Of a stretch of DNA of 64,000 nt, positions 7,702-16,454 are shown piece after piece (within the stretch, counting starts at the first letter, position 1; the number at the start of each line of letters is the position of its first letter). The stretch is from Crocinitomicaceae bacterium (GTDB lineage: Bacteria > Bacteroidota > Bacteroidia > Flavobacteriales_D > Crocinitomicaceae). Under the pieces are notes generated by a model. The model saw only the letters and a list, made by a program, of their open reading frames with translations. It did no database searches and was not told where the DNA came from. The stretch lies in assembly GCA_016708105.1 (NCBI GenBank), contig JADJGJ010000001.1, forward strand, positions 372,001 to 436,000, read 5' to 3'. The position numbers and the translations under genes are program-made.

Positions 7702-8703
7702 TCAAGAAAGCTTATCACTCAACAAACGGATTTCAATAACAGGAGAAATTTTTTCGTAGATGATATTATTTACTGCCTCAAGAATGGGCATTTCAACAGA
7801 ATATTCTTTGTTGATTTCAACTACACATTTTGTTGCATAATATCCTTCAGCAATCATATCCATTTCCATTTGTGCAATTTTTACAGAGTAACCTTTGCCC
7901 ACCATCATACCAAAAGTACGATTGCGAGAAAACTTGGAATAGGCGGTTACCAGCAAGTCACCCAAATAGGCAGATGATTTTACGTCACGGTGAATTGGAC
8001 TGACTTCATCAATGAAATTTTCAATTTCCTGAATGGCGTTTGCAATGAGAACTGAGATAAAATTGTCACCATAGCCAAGCCCCGAACAAATACCGGCAGC
8101 AATGGCATAGACATTTTTCAATACGGCTGAAAATTCGGTTCCAAAAATATCGTCAGACAAAGTGGTTTTGATAAACCGCGTTTCAAGACGGCTTGCCATG
8201 TATTTTGCGTGGCGTTCATCTTGACAGGCAATAGTTAGATAGGATAATCTTTCTAAAGCAACTTCTTCAGCATGACATGGTCCACAGATGATTCCAATTT
8301 TTTCATACGGCACGCCAAGATGCTCATGATAAAATTGTCCGGGAATTTTATTCAGTTCAGGAATGATACCTTTTACTGCAGAAAAAATGATTTTGTCTTT
8401 GAATAATTCTTTAGGCAAATCTTTCAGTGTATTGTAAAGAAAAGCAGATGGCGTGGCAATGATAATATAATCAGCCGGAAAAATTACTTCACGCAAGTCA
8501 GTTGAGATATTGATACGATCAACATCAAATTCTACTGATTGCAAATATTTAGGATTGTGTCGGTATTTTAGGATATGCGCTGCCGAACTTTCATTATGCA
8601 TCCACCAATACACAGGTTGTTGCTGTGATGTAAGCATTTTCATAATGGCCGTTGCCCAGCTTCCGCCTCCTATGACTGCTATTTTCTTTTCCGGTGTGGT
8701 CAT
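7702..8703 (-). CDS. gpsA: NAD(P)H-dependent glycerol-3-phosphate dehydrogenase
   Basis: Cytosolic enzyme reducing dihydroxyacetone phosphate to sn-glycerol 3-phosphate, the backbone of phospholipids. Seen: N-terminal Rossmann fingerprint AVIGGGSWATAI (9-20), the substrate-proximal KGI and GPCHAEEV stretches, the catalytic-domain lysine in FSAVLKNVYAIAAGI, and GDLLVTAYSKFSRNRTFG. Length 333 aa is typical. A TAnnTTTG element (plus-strand CAAATTTA, 8714-8721) lies only 10 bases before the ATG. The stop codon is joined directly to a heptad repeat tract. Confidence 0.93.
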   Translation of the reverse strand: MTTPEKKIAVIGGGSWATAIMKMLTSQQQPVYWWMHNESSAAHILKYRHNPKYLQSVEFDVDRINISTDLREVIFPADYIIIATPSAFLYNTLKDLPKELFKDKIIFSAVKGIIPELNKIPGQFYHEHLGVPYEKIGIICGPCHAEEVALERLSYLTIACQDERHAKYMASRLETRFIKTTLSDDIFGTEFSAVLKNVYAIAAGICSGLGYGDNFISVLIANAIQEIENFIDEVSPIHRDVKSSAYLGDLLVTAYSKFSRNRTFGMMVGKGYSVKIAQMEMDMIAEGYYATKCVVEINKEYSVEMPILEAVNNIIYEKISPVIEIRLLSDKLS

Positions 8704-8713
8704 GTCTGGTAAA

Positions 8714-8721
8714 CAAATTTA
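8714..8721 (-). promoter_or_regulatory. -7 element of gpsA (TAAATTTG)
   Basis: Exact TAnnTTTG match on the minus strand ending 10 bases before the gpsA ATG; implies a leader of only a few bases. No strong -33 seen. Confidence 0.4.
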
Positions 8722-8827
8722 GAAAATTCTACCAATTCAGCTATTCTATCAGCCGTATTGATTGAGATATATGGGTTTCGACCTTAGAAACCAATTCTTT
8801 AATAAATAGTTAAAGTTCAGATATTTT

Positions 8828-8857
8828 TTTGCCGACTCAAGGTAGATAATACTTTTG
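8828..8857 (+). promoter_or_regulatory. promoter of TonB-dependent receptor gene
   Basis: TTTG (8828-8831), 18 bases, TACTTTTG (8850-8857): a full match to the -33/-7 consensus of the phylum. The receptor ATG lies 21 bases downstream. Confidence 0.65.
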
Positions 8858-8878
8858 TGCTCATAAAACTTTTACTGC

Positions 8879-11233
8879 ATGAAATTTCTCACCTCATTGT
8901 GCCTGATTTTTTTTACTTCTGTCTTTGCTCAAAACATAACTCAAACTGTGCGCGGAACGGTGATTGACAAACAAACTATGCAACCGGTAATTGGCGCTAA
9001 GGTCATCGTTGTTGACTCTGACCCGCTGATTGGAAGCGTGACAGACCTTGACGGTGGCTTCAGATTACAAAATGTGCCATTAGGCAGACAAACGATCAGA
9101 ATAAGTTTTGTTGGTTATGAAACCGTAACGCTAAGTAATTTGGATATATCAGGAAAAGAAATTGTCTTGCAAATTGAAATGATAGAGTCAGTAAATTCAT
9201 TGAGTGAAGTTGAAGTAACAGCTGAGAAAGAAGGGGAGACTATTAATAAAATGGCCAATGTAAGTATTCGCTCTTTTAGTGTTGAAGAATCTAATCGGTT
9301 TGCCGGTGCGCATAATGATGTAGCACGTATGGCGCAAAACTACGCCGGTGTGCAAGGAACTAATGACTCACGAAATGATATTGTGATTCGCGGAAACTCA
9401 CCTTCAGGTGTGCTTTTTAGAATGGAGGGTATTGATATTCCAAACCCCAATCACTTTGCACGCTTTGGTACAACCGGAGGTCCAATTAGTATGCTGAATA
9501 ATAATGTGCTTTCAAATTCTGATTTTCTTACAGGGGCGTTTCCGGCTGAATATGGAAATGCTAACGCAGGTGTATTTGATTTGAAAATGAGAACAGGAAA
9601 TAATGAGCAGCATGAATTTATGTTTCAATTTGGATTTAATGGTGCTGAACTCATGGCGGAAGGTCCTTTCTCTGACAGTAGCAAAGCATCTTATCTTTTC
9701 AGCTACCGATACTCAACACTTTTTATTTTTCAATACTTGGGAATAAATATTGGTACAACAGCTGCGCCCGATTATCAAGATTTGAGTTTTAAATTAAATT
9801 TTCCTTCAAAAAATGGAACAACAAGTATTTTTGGAATTGGCGGCATCAGCGTTGTGAGTCTTAAAGCTGAAGATGCTGCTGATAGTTCTGATTTATTTGC
9901 GCTTGATTACAGCAATACCTATTATAAATCAAACGTGGGTGCATTTGGTATCACACATAAACAACGCATTGGAAATTCCTCTTTTCTAAATATCTCTGCG
10001 GGCTTGCAAACAAGTTTGAATTTTATTTTAAATGATACTGTTGATTTGAATTACGAAAACCCGTTTCGCACGTTTGTTAGTAATTCTACCATTTCAAAAC
10101 AAACCAGTGATATCTATTACAACAAAAAAATATCGTCACAACATACATTCAAAATTGGTTTGCATAATGATATTTATTTTCTGAATCTGAATGATTCAAT
10201 TTACCGAACAAATGATAGTACCTATGAAGTTTTGCGTTCACATAAAGGAGAATTATTTTTAATTCAACCCTACGCTCAATATCAAATCAGACCCTCCCAG
10301 CGAATTACGATGAATATTGGTGTTCACGCACAAATTCTCACCTTGAATAATGAGGCAATCATTGAACCTCGTGCAGGTTTGTCATGGAATCTTTCAGAAA
10401 ATGACCGACTGAGTTTTGGATATGGTTTGCACAGTCAAATGCAACCCATTGAAATGTACTTCAGACAAATTGAAGAAAATGGCGAAATGATAAACCCGAA
10501 CAAGGATGTCAAATTTTCCAAAAGTCATCATATTGTAATAGGATATCAACGGAGTTTTCCGTTTGGGATTCAGGCAAAACTTGAAACCTATTATCAGCAC
10601 TTGTATGATGTACCTGTGGACAGTGATTCATCTCAATTTTCAATTTTAAATTTTGGTGCAGATTTTAATACTGCACTTCCGCTCAATATGGTGAATAGCG
10701 GAAAAGGAAGAAATTACGGAATAGAATTAACCCTTGAAAAATTTCTGGATAAAGGGATTTATTTTCTAATTACCACATCGATTTATCAATCAAAATATAC
10801 TCCTAGTGATGGTAAAGAATATAATACCGCATTCAACGGCAATTTTACTTTTAATGCCTTAGCCGGTTATGAATTGCGTTTTAAACCGGGAAAGAAAAAG
10901 CAATGTTCATTAACTTTTGATGTGAAATATACCTTGAATGGCGGCAAACGATACACTGAAATTTTGCTTGCAGAAAGTCAGTTACTCAATACTGAAATTC
11001 GTGATGTGCAACACACCAATGAAATGCGATACCCGAATTATACTCGCGGCGATTTGCGCATTGCATTTAAAATGGTAGGTAAAAAAGTTACGCAAGAGTG
11101 GGCGGCTGATTTTCAAAATATCACCAACTACAGAAATATTTTCTGGACACAGTATAACGTGAATACCATGCAAATTGAAACTACATATCAAACAGGATTT
11201 TTACCTATTGGACAATATCGGATTTATTTTTAG
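8879..11233 (+). CDS. TonB-dependent outer-membrane receptor
   Basis: 784 aa. Signal peptide (MKFLTSLCLIFFTSVFAQ), then a CarboxypepD-regulatory-like beta-sandwich (about 22-105: VRGTVIDKQTMQPVIGAKV, VTDLDGGFRLQNVP, ISFVGYET), a plug domain (about 125-230: GTNDSRNDIVIRGNSPSGV, PNPNHFARFGTTGGP, GAFPAEYGNANAGVFDLK) and a 22-strand-type barrel ending in aromatic F. Such receptors import large substrates across the outer membrane using energy from TonB-ExbBD. No SusD partner is adjacent, so this is not a SusCD pair. Its substrate is unknown. The tonB gene at 46.9 kb could supply the energy transducer. Confidence 0.9.
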   Translation: MKFLTSLCLIFFTSVFAQNITQTVRGTVIDKQTMQPVIGAKVIVVDSDPLIGSVTDLDGGFRLQNVPLGRQTIRISFVGYETVTLSNLDISGKEIVLQIEMIESVNSLSEVEVTAEKEGETINKMANVSIRSFSVEESNRFAGAHNDVARMAQNYAGVQGTNDSRNDIVIRGNSPSGVLFRMEGIDIPNPNHFARFGTTGGPISMLNNNVLSNSDFLTGAFPAEYGNANAGVFDLKMRTGNNEQHEFMFQFGFNGAELMAEGPFSDSSKASYLFSYRYSTLFIFQYLGINIGTTAAPDYQDLSFKLNFPSKNGTTSIFGIGGISVVSLKAEDAADSSDLFALDYSNTYYKSNVGAFGITHKQRIGNSSFLNISAGLQTSLNFILNDTVDLNYENPFRTFVSNSTISKQTSDIYYNKKISSQHTFKIGLHNDIYFLNLNDSIYRTNDSTYEVLRSHKGELFLIQPYAQYQIRPSQRITMNIGVHAQILTLNNEAIIEPRAGLSWNLSENDRLSFGYGLHSQMQPIEMYFRQIEENGEMINPNKDVKFSKSHHIVIGYQRSFPFGIQAKLETYYQHLYDVPVDSDSSQFSILNFGADFNTALPLNMVNSGKGRNYGIELTLEKFLDKGIYFLITTSIYQSKYTPSDGKEYNTAFNGNFTFNALAGYELRFKPGKKKQCSLTFDVKYTLNGGKRYTEILLAESQLLNTEIRDVQHTNEMRYPNYTRGDLRIAFKMVGKKVTQEWAADFQNITNYRNIFWTQYNVNTMQIETTYQTGFLPIGQYRIYF

Positions 11234-11364
11234 AAAAAGAGTTTAAACCGCTTTCATTTTCTGGTGAAGCAGAATAGAATGTTTGGGTTGATTCCTGACT
11301 GCGTACTGCGGAAAAAAGTTTCCAGAGCTTGCGTTGAAGTTACAGCACTTATTGCGAATAATAA

Positions 11365-11820
11365 TCACTGCGCAGTCAACACAATTTTCACCAGTTTTCC
11401 GGGATATCCAACAGATTCTTCAGATTCAAACTGAAAACCATACCGGTTGTTTTCTATCACTTTATATTCACCGCTGAAATTTCTGCACTGTGAATAGGCC
11501 ATGGTGCCGGTATCCGTTTCACCCGGATCAACGAAGAGAGAAAAATTTCCGCCGAGATTGTAAAATTTCCAGTAAAATGTTGTGGTACTTCCGCCTTGAT
11601 GTTCCCAAATTGCAGTACAATATTCTTCTTGATTTTCACACGCACTGATTGACCATTTTGGCAACTTAGTGAAACTGGTTGTTCCGGCAGTTAATTCTGT
11701 TACGCACCAGCGCCCTTCTTTTATAAAACGCTTACCGGCAACGTGTGTTTTATCACATGAGGATACTATGAAAAACAATCCTGTAAGACATAGTAAAATA
11801 TAATATTTCATCTTTTCCAT
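11365..11820 (-). CDS. hypothetical lipoprotein, lipocalin-like size
   Basis: Lipoprotein signal peptide KMKYYILLCLTGLFFIVSS before the lipidated Cys, so attachment to a membrane is predicted. The mature part (about 130 aa) begins GRWCVTELTAG and has repeated beta strands (TTFYWKFYNLGGNFSLF, EYKVIENNRYGFQFES) with several Cys. The layout resembles small lipocalin-like lipoproteins of this phylum, but the family was not recognised. Start taken at MEKMKYY (11820) because the longer form adds nine residues before the signal peptide. No obvious operon partner. Confidence 0.65.
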   Translation of the reverse strand: MEKMKYYILLCLTGLFFIVSSCDKTHVAGKRFIKEGRWCVTELTAGTTSFTKLPKWSISACENQEEYCTAIWEHQGGSTTTFYWKFYNLGGNFSLFVDPGETDTGTMAYSQCRNFSGEYKVIENNRYGFQFESEESVGYPGKLVKIVLTAQ

Positions 11821-12031
11821 CACCTCGCTTTTATACAATGTACGCATAACAAGCGTAAAAGGTTGTGTTTACTGCTTGAAAAACAAGGGTTTCTGATCAA
11901 TATCAGTTGAGCTTTTGAAGTGAATTGTAGTTTCAAATCTGGTTTGAAGTGTGTTCCAAAAACGTATAAAACATAAGAATTTGCTATGAGTGGATTTTAA
12001 AATTAACTATTCCGAGTCTGACTTTCATCAA

Positions 12032-12039
12032 TATCTTTG
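12032..12039 (+). promoter_or_regulatory. -7 element of CYTH gene (TATCTTTG)
   Basis: Exact TAnnTTTG match 24 bases before the ATG at 12064. The -33 position carries no clear TTTG. Confidence 0.45.
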
Positions 12040-12063
12040 TCTTGTAGAATTTAACATAGAAAC

Positions 12064-12537
12064 ATGCCAAAAGAAATAGAATACAAGTACCTGATCAACT
12101 TGAACAAATGGAAAACGGTTCAACCTGAAAAATCAATTGAGATAAAGCAAGGTTACCTGAGTGATGATCCTGATAAAACTATTCGAATTCGCACCGCAGA
12201 TGATAAAGCTTGGCTTACTATTAAGGGTAGAAACAAAGGTGCCGTGCGTGAAGAATTTGAACATGAAATTGAATTAGGTTTGGCTGAATCGTTGCTTGAA
12301 AAATTCTGTGACCAATTGATAGAAAAAACCAGACATCTTGTTCATAGCGGAAAACATCGTTGGGAAGTAGATGAATTTCATGGTGAGAATCAAGGTTTAC
12401 TAGTTGCAGAAATTGAATTGCAACATGAAGATGAAGTGTACACAAAACCTGATTGGGTAGAAAAAAATGTTACGGATGATCCACGGTATTACAATTCAAA
12501 TCTTGCAAAAAATCCATTTAAAAAGTGGCCTGATTAA
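12064..12537 (+). CDS. CYTH-domain triphosphate tunnel metalloenzyme
   Basis: 157 aa, the usual size of stand-alone bacterial CYTH proteins. The signature EIEYKYL at residues 4-10 is the EXEXK motif that lines one end of the tunnel. Alternating charged strands follow (IEIKQGYLS, TIRIRTADDKAWLTIKG, REEFEHEIEL, RWEVDEFHG, LLVAEIEL), supplying the Lys/Arg and Glu residues that bind triphosphate and Mg/Mn. Relatives hydrolyse inorganic triphosphate or thiamine triphosphate or make cAMP; which applies here cannot be told. Its stop overlaps the convergent beta-propeller gene by 4 bases. Confidence 0.85.
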   Translation: MPKEIEYKYLINLNKWKTVQPEKSIEIKQGYLSDDPDKTIRIRTADDKAWLTIKGRNKGAVREEFEHEIELGLAESLLEKFCDQLIEKTRHLVHSGKHRWEVDEFHGENQGLLVAEIELQHEDEVYTKPDWVEKNVTDDPRYYNSNLAKNPFKKWPD

Positions 12538-13574
12538 TCTTCACAACTACACAGCAACGCAGTGATACCATTAGGTGCAGTACCCACGTTGATAGTTTGA
12601 ATCACGGTCAATGTTTCAGCAGAAATTACAGAAACCGTATTATCGGCCAAATTAGTAACAAAAATTTTCGTTCCGTCATTACTGGTGACTACCCCATGTG
12701 CGCCATTACCTACAGTAATAGTTGAGGTTACCGTGTTGGAATCTGTGTCAATTACATAAAGTTTATTGGAAGCAGGATTACCATTTACAATACCTTGATC
12801 ACACACGTAGATTTTTTTATTGTCAGGCGAAGGATAAAGTTGAATCGGGCCTTGCGCATCTGTCGGTAATGGAATGCGTGTAGTATCTCCGTTGGTGATG
12901 TCATATTTAACCACCTCTTTCAAATCATAAATACTCACAAACGCGGCGTTGAGTGTTGGAAGAACAGCAGTTTGAACGGCAATGCCTCCCACATTAATTT
13001 TCTCCATTGTACCACTTGCCAGATCAATAATAGCCAGCTCAAATGAATTCATGCAGGCAACATAAAGTTTACCATCCATCATTCGCATGCCGTGTGGTCC
13101 GCTGTTTGCACCCAAATCAAAACTTTGTTTCAATTCCATTTTTTCAGCGTCAACCTGAAATACTTTTCCGCTCTCGTTAGCTGTCACATAGACAAATTCT
13201 CCGCTTTCATCAGTTACAACATGTGCCAAGTGTTGTTCTTCTCCCAAGCTTAAAGTTTGGACCACTTTTTCTCTGCGGCTATTCATTTTCATCAATAATT
13301 CGTCTCCGTGTCCGTGCATGGGAATTGCCGTGACCCATACAAATTCATGATCAGGATTTGATTGAATATTATGTGCCATGTACATCTCATTTTTTATCGT
13401 GAGATCTACCGTATTTAATACTTCTCCGTTATCTGCATCAAACACTGTAACCGAACCGGACTCTTCATTGGCAACAAATATTTTTTCTATAGTATCACCT
13501 TTGCAATGGTCTTTTTTATTGCATGAAAACGTGAGTGCAATGATGCCGATAAATAAAACAAGAAATCTTTTCAT
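12534..13574 (-). CDS. YVTN-type beta-propeller lipoprotein
   Basis: 346 aa. Lipoprotein signal (MKRFLVLFIGIIALTFS before Cys). The body is made of about seven 40-45-residue blades with the YVTN pattern, for example KIFVANEESGSVTVFDADNG, VYVTANESGKVFQVDAE, KLYVACMNSFELAIIDLASG, KIYVCDQG and KIFVTNLADNTVSVISAETL. Such propellers (YncE-like) are periplasmic or surface scaffolds, some bind DNA or ligands; no catalytic residues are evident. It ends LLCSCED, with two Cys near the C-terminus. Monocistronic. Confidence 0.85.
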   Translation of the reverse strand: MKRFLVLFIGIIALTFSCNKKDHCKGDTIEKIFVANEESGSVTVFDADNGEVLNTVDLTIKNEMYMAHNIQSNPDHEFVWVTAIPMHGHGDELLMKMNSRREKVVQTLSLGEEQHLAHVVTDESGEFVYVTANESGKVFQVDAEKMELKQSFDLGANSGPHGMRMMDGKLYVACMNSFELAIIDLASGTMEKINVGGIAVQTAVLPTLNAAFVSIYDLKEVVKYDITNGDTTRIPLPTDAQGPIQLYPSPDNKKIYVCDQGIVNGNPASNKLYVIDTDSNTVTSTITVGNGAHGVVTSNDGTKIFVTNLADNTVSVISAETLTVIQTINVGTAPNGITALLCSCED

Positions 13575-13703
13575 AACACAATAACAGTTTATTAATACAA
13601 TTTATTGCACGAATAACAGAAAAGATTATCGTAAAAACAAGGATATTGTTCATGTCAGTTGGAAAGCTAACTAATTATTGGATGAAATAGAAACTACGGT
13701 AAA

Positions 13704-13983
13704 TTTCCTCTCCCTTAATCCCCCTCAGTGAGGGGGAAAGCCGTAGCGCAAGGGTTTCCGAAGAGTGCGAACTCACGTCACTTCCTCTTTCCTTTGGAGA
13801 GAGGAAAGAGGAGTGAGGATAAAAACGTGAACTAACGTCACCTCTTTTCCCTCCCCCTTAATTCCCCTCAGCGAGGGAAAGCCATAGCGCAAGGGTTTTG
13901 AAAAAGTGCGAACTCACGTCACTTCCTCTTTCCTTTGGAGAGAGGAAAGAGGAGTGAGGATAAAAACGTGAACTAACGTCACC
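13704..13983. repeat. palindromic tandem-repeat island (copy B), two units of about 140 bases
   Basis: Units 13704-13842 and 13846-13983 are tandem copies (141-base period), each with CCCTTAAT-type and CCCTCAGTGAGGG hairpins, TAGCGCAAGGGTTT, then a segment from GTGCGAACTCACGTCAC to GTGAACTAACGTCACC. The last 60% of the two units is nearly identical. The element at 13765-13819 is the inverted counterpart of 7424-7478. A short TCCTAAATGCCTAACCCC heptad remnant follows at 13996-14019. The remaining parts of the gap 13575-14101 hold nothing recognised. Confidence 0.85.
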
Positions 13984-14101
13984 GCCTTTCCTTTCCTCAG
14001 TCCTAAATGCCTAACCCCTTGATCTCTTTGCAAGTTCAAAACAAAAAACCTGTATTGATGAAATTCAGTTAATTTTACACAAATCAATAAAATCTATCTT
14101 C

Positions 14102-14983
14102 ATGAGAGCATACGTATTTCCAGGTCAGGGTTCACAGTTTGTAGGAATGGGAAAAGACCTTTATGAGAATTCTGTTTTAGCGAAAGAATTATTTGAAAAG
14201 GCAAACGATGTTTTAGGATTCAGAATTACCGATGTGATGTTTAATGGAACTGAAGAAGATTTGAAGCAAACAAAAATTACACAACCTGCTATATTTTTAC
14301 ATTCGGTTATTCTGGCGCATGCACTGCAAGATCGTTTTCAACCGCAAATGGTTGCAGGACATTCAGTAGGTGAATTGTCAGCTTTGGTTGCAAATAAAAC
14401 TTTGCGTTTTGAAGATGGTTTACGTTTAGTGTCCATTCGCGCAATCGCCATGCAAAAAGCGTGTGAGGCAGTGCCTTCTACCATGGCAGCAATAATAGGA
14501 TTGGAAGATGAAGTGATAGAAAAAATATGTTCAGAAATTGATGGGGTAGTGGTGCCTGCAAATTACAATTCACCAAGTCAGTTAGTTATTTCAGGCGCCG
14601 TTGATGCTGTGAATGCGGCATGCGCAAAACTAACTGAAGCCGGTGCTAAACGTGCAATGTTACTTCAGGTTGGTGGCGCTTTTCACTCGCCTCTCATGGA
14701 ACCTGCAAAAGAAGAACTGTCAAAGGCTATTGCAGAGATCCAATTCTCAAATCCTATTTGTCCTATTTATCAAAACGTGAGTGCAAAAGCATGTATTGAT
14801 CCTGTTGAAATAAAAAAGGATCTCGCTGCTCAGGTAACTGCGCCGGTGAAGTGGACACAAATAATGAATCAGATGCTCGCTGATGGTTGCACTTCTGTCA
14901 CTGAAGTGGGGCCGGGTAAAGTGTTGCAAGGTCTCTTTAAAAAAGTGGATCGTCAATTGCCTTGTGAGAGTGCTTCAATTTAA
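14102..14983 (+). CDS. fabD: malonyl-CoA:ACP transacylase
   Basis: Loads malonyl groups onto acyl carrier protein for fatty acid synthesis in the cytosol. Seen: N-terminal FPGQGSQFVGMG, nucleophile elbow AGHSVGELSAL with Ser88, Arg in VSIRAIAMQ for carboxylate binding, and catalytic His195 in GGAFHSPLM; the GPGKVLQGL close is also typical. Length 293 aa is normal. Stands alone here, not beside fabH, fabG or acpP. The start follows a repeat island by about 80 bases. Confidence 0.95.
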   Translation: MRAYVFPGQGSQFVGMGKDLYENSVLAKELFEKANDVLGFRITDVMFNGTEEDLKQTKITQPAIFLHSVILAHALQDRFQPQMVAGHSVGELSALVANKTLRFEDGLRLVSIRAIAMQKACEAVPSTMAAIIGLEDEVIEKICSEIDGVVVPANYNSPSQLVISGAVDAVNAACAKLTEAGAKRAMLLQVGGAFHSPLMEPAKEELSKAIAEIQFSNPICPIYQNVSAKACIDPVEIKKDLAAQVTAPVKWTQIMNQMLADGCTSVTEVGPGKVLQGLFKKVDRQLPCESASI

Positions 14984-15142
14984 AACTGATTTTTTGGAAT
15001 GCATGTAATAAATTCTTGCGTTTCGGAGCAAAAAATTTCTCTGACTCGTACTCATTGGTTCGTGTTCCATTAGCCAACCTCTTCACTCGAAAATTAACGT
15101 GATTTCATTCAACCAATGATCTATTTCCTGCGTAAATGGAAC

Positions 15143-16303
15143 ATGAAGTCATCCATTCAATCATTTATTTTTAGCATTTTTTTCATGTGGATAGCACTGG
15201 CAGAAAATGTTGTTTTGTCGCAAGCTTATCCGCAGTTTGGTGATGAGAAAAAAGTGACTATCGTAGGCTTAACTCATGATGCAATGGAACCATTTCTATC
15301 GGCTGATGAGCAAATTTTATTTTTTAATTCACTGAATTCTGGTGGTAATACAAATCTCTATTATGCGACGCGTGTAAACGATACTACGTTTAATTATGTT
15401 GGATTGGTTGGCAATGCGTTTGATCCTTCTCCTTCTCATCTTGACGGAGTTCCATCCTTAGATATGAATAATCGTTTTTTCTGGGTTTCACTCAGGGATT
15501 ATCCTACCATTTATGAAAATCTTCTCAACTCAAATTACAGTGGTGGATCAGTGTCTGACATTAAACATACGTATGGTGATTTTAATGTGTATCTGCCCGG
15601 CTGGTTGATTATGGATGCGGCTATTTCATACGATGGAAATTTTCTTTATTATGTCAACGCGTATTTTAATTCATGTGCTTTCGGTATGCCGTGTGAGGCT
15701 TCACTTGGTGTAGCTGAAAAAGTAAATGATACCACGTTTAACAAATTACCTAATACTGATGGAATTTTCTCACTCATCAATGATGCAAATTATATTGTTT
15801 ATGCACCGCAATTAAGTGTTGATGGCAAAGAATTTTATTTTACTCGCATTGAAGACGGAACGGTTAATTCTGAAATTTGTGTTGCCGTAAGAAATTCACC
15901 TGCGGATACCTTTAGTTTGCCTATGGTAATTTATTCAAACAACGGTTACGTGCCTGAAGCTGCTACCATTTCAAATGACAAATCTAAATTGTATTATCAT
16001 CAAAAAAATAGTGTGGGTGTTTTTGAAATTTATTTGCGATATCGCACCGGTACACTTGAAATTTCTCAACCAACAAATCAATTGACATGGAATGTGTTTC
16101 CTAATCCGGCGTATGACGTTGTTACGATAAATACATCTGAAATAAATTTTTCTGTCAAATTATTGAATACAACCGGTGAAGAATTAAAATCTTTCACAAA
16201 TGAAAAAAATATTCCGGTGGCTGATCTCGCACCCGGAAATTATATCGTGCAAATCACTACAGAATTTTCTTGTGATGAAAAATTGATTACGGTGGTGAAA
16301 TAG
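15143..16303 (+). CDS. secreted WD40-like (PD40) protein with T9SS sorting domain
   Basis: About 386 aa. Signal peptide follows MKSSIQSFIFSIFFM; this inner ATG (15143) is preferred to 15116 because it directly precedes the signal sequence. The body has PD40/TolB-like strands in repeats (EPFLSADEQILFFNS, NNRFFWVSLRD, AAISYDGNFLYYVNA, APQLSVDGKEFYFTR, AATISNDKSKLYYHQ), consistent with a partial beta-propeller. The last 75 residues are a type A sorting domain (WNVFPNPAYDVVTI, LAPGNYIVQITTE). Probably a surface or extracellular protein, function unknown. Confidence 0.82.
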   Translation: MKSSIQSFIFSIFFMWIALAENVVLSQAYPQFGDEKKVTIVGLTHDAMEPFLSADEQILFFNSLNSGGNTNLYYATRVNDTTFNYVGLVGNAFDPSPSHLDGVPSLDMNNRFFWVSLRDYPTIYENLLNSNYSGGSVSDIKHTYGDFNVYLPGWLIMDAAISYDGNFLYYVNAYFNSCAFGMPCEASLGVAEKVNDTTFNKLPNTDGIFSLINDANYIVYAPQLSVDGKEFYFTRIEDGTVNSEICVAVRNSPADTFSLPMVIYSNNGYVPEAATISNDKSKLYYHQKNSVGVFEIYLRYRTGTLEISQPTNQLTWNVFPNPAYDVVTINTSEINFSVKLLNTTGEELKSFTNEKNIPVADLAPGNYIVQITTEFSCDEKLITVVK

Positions 16304-16454
16304 GGTGGTGCGTTTGTCATTTTTTATTTAATTCATCGATCACTGATCTGATTTCTAATGCCTTATTTAAAACGATAAAATTAATTAGTGAACCTGAGAA
16401 TCTGATCTGGTTACAATCATTATCTTTAATCATAACACGGTTAATTTATTTACT

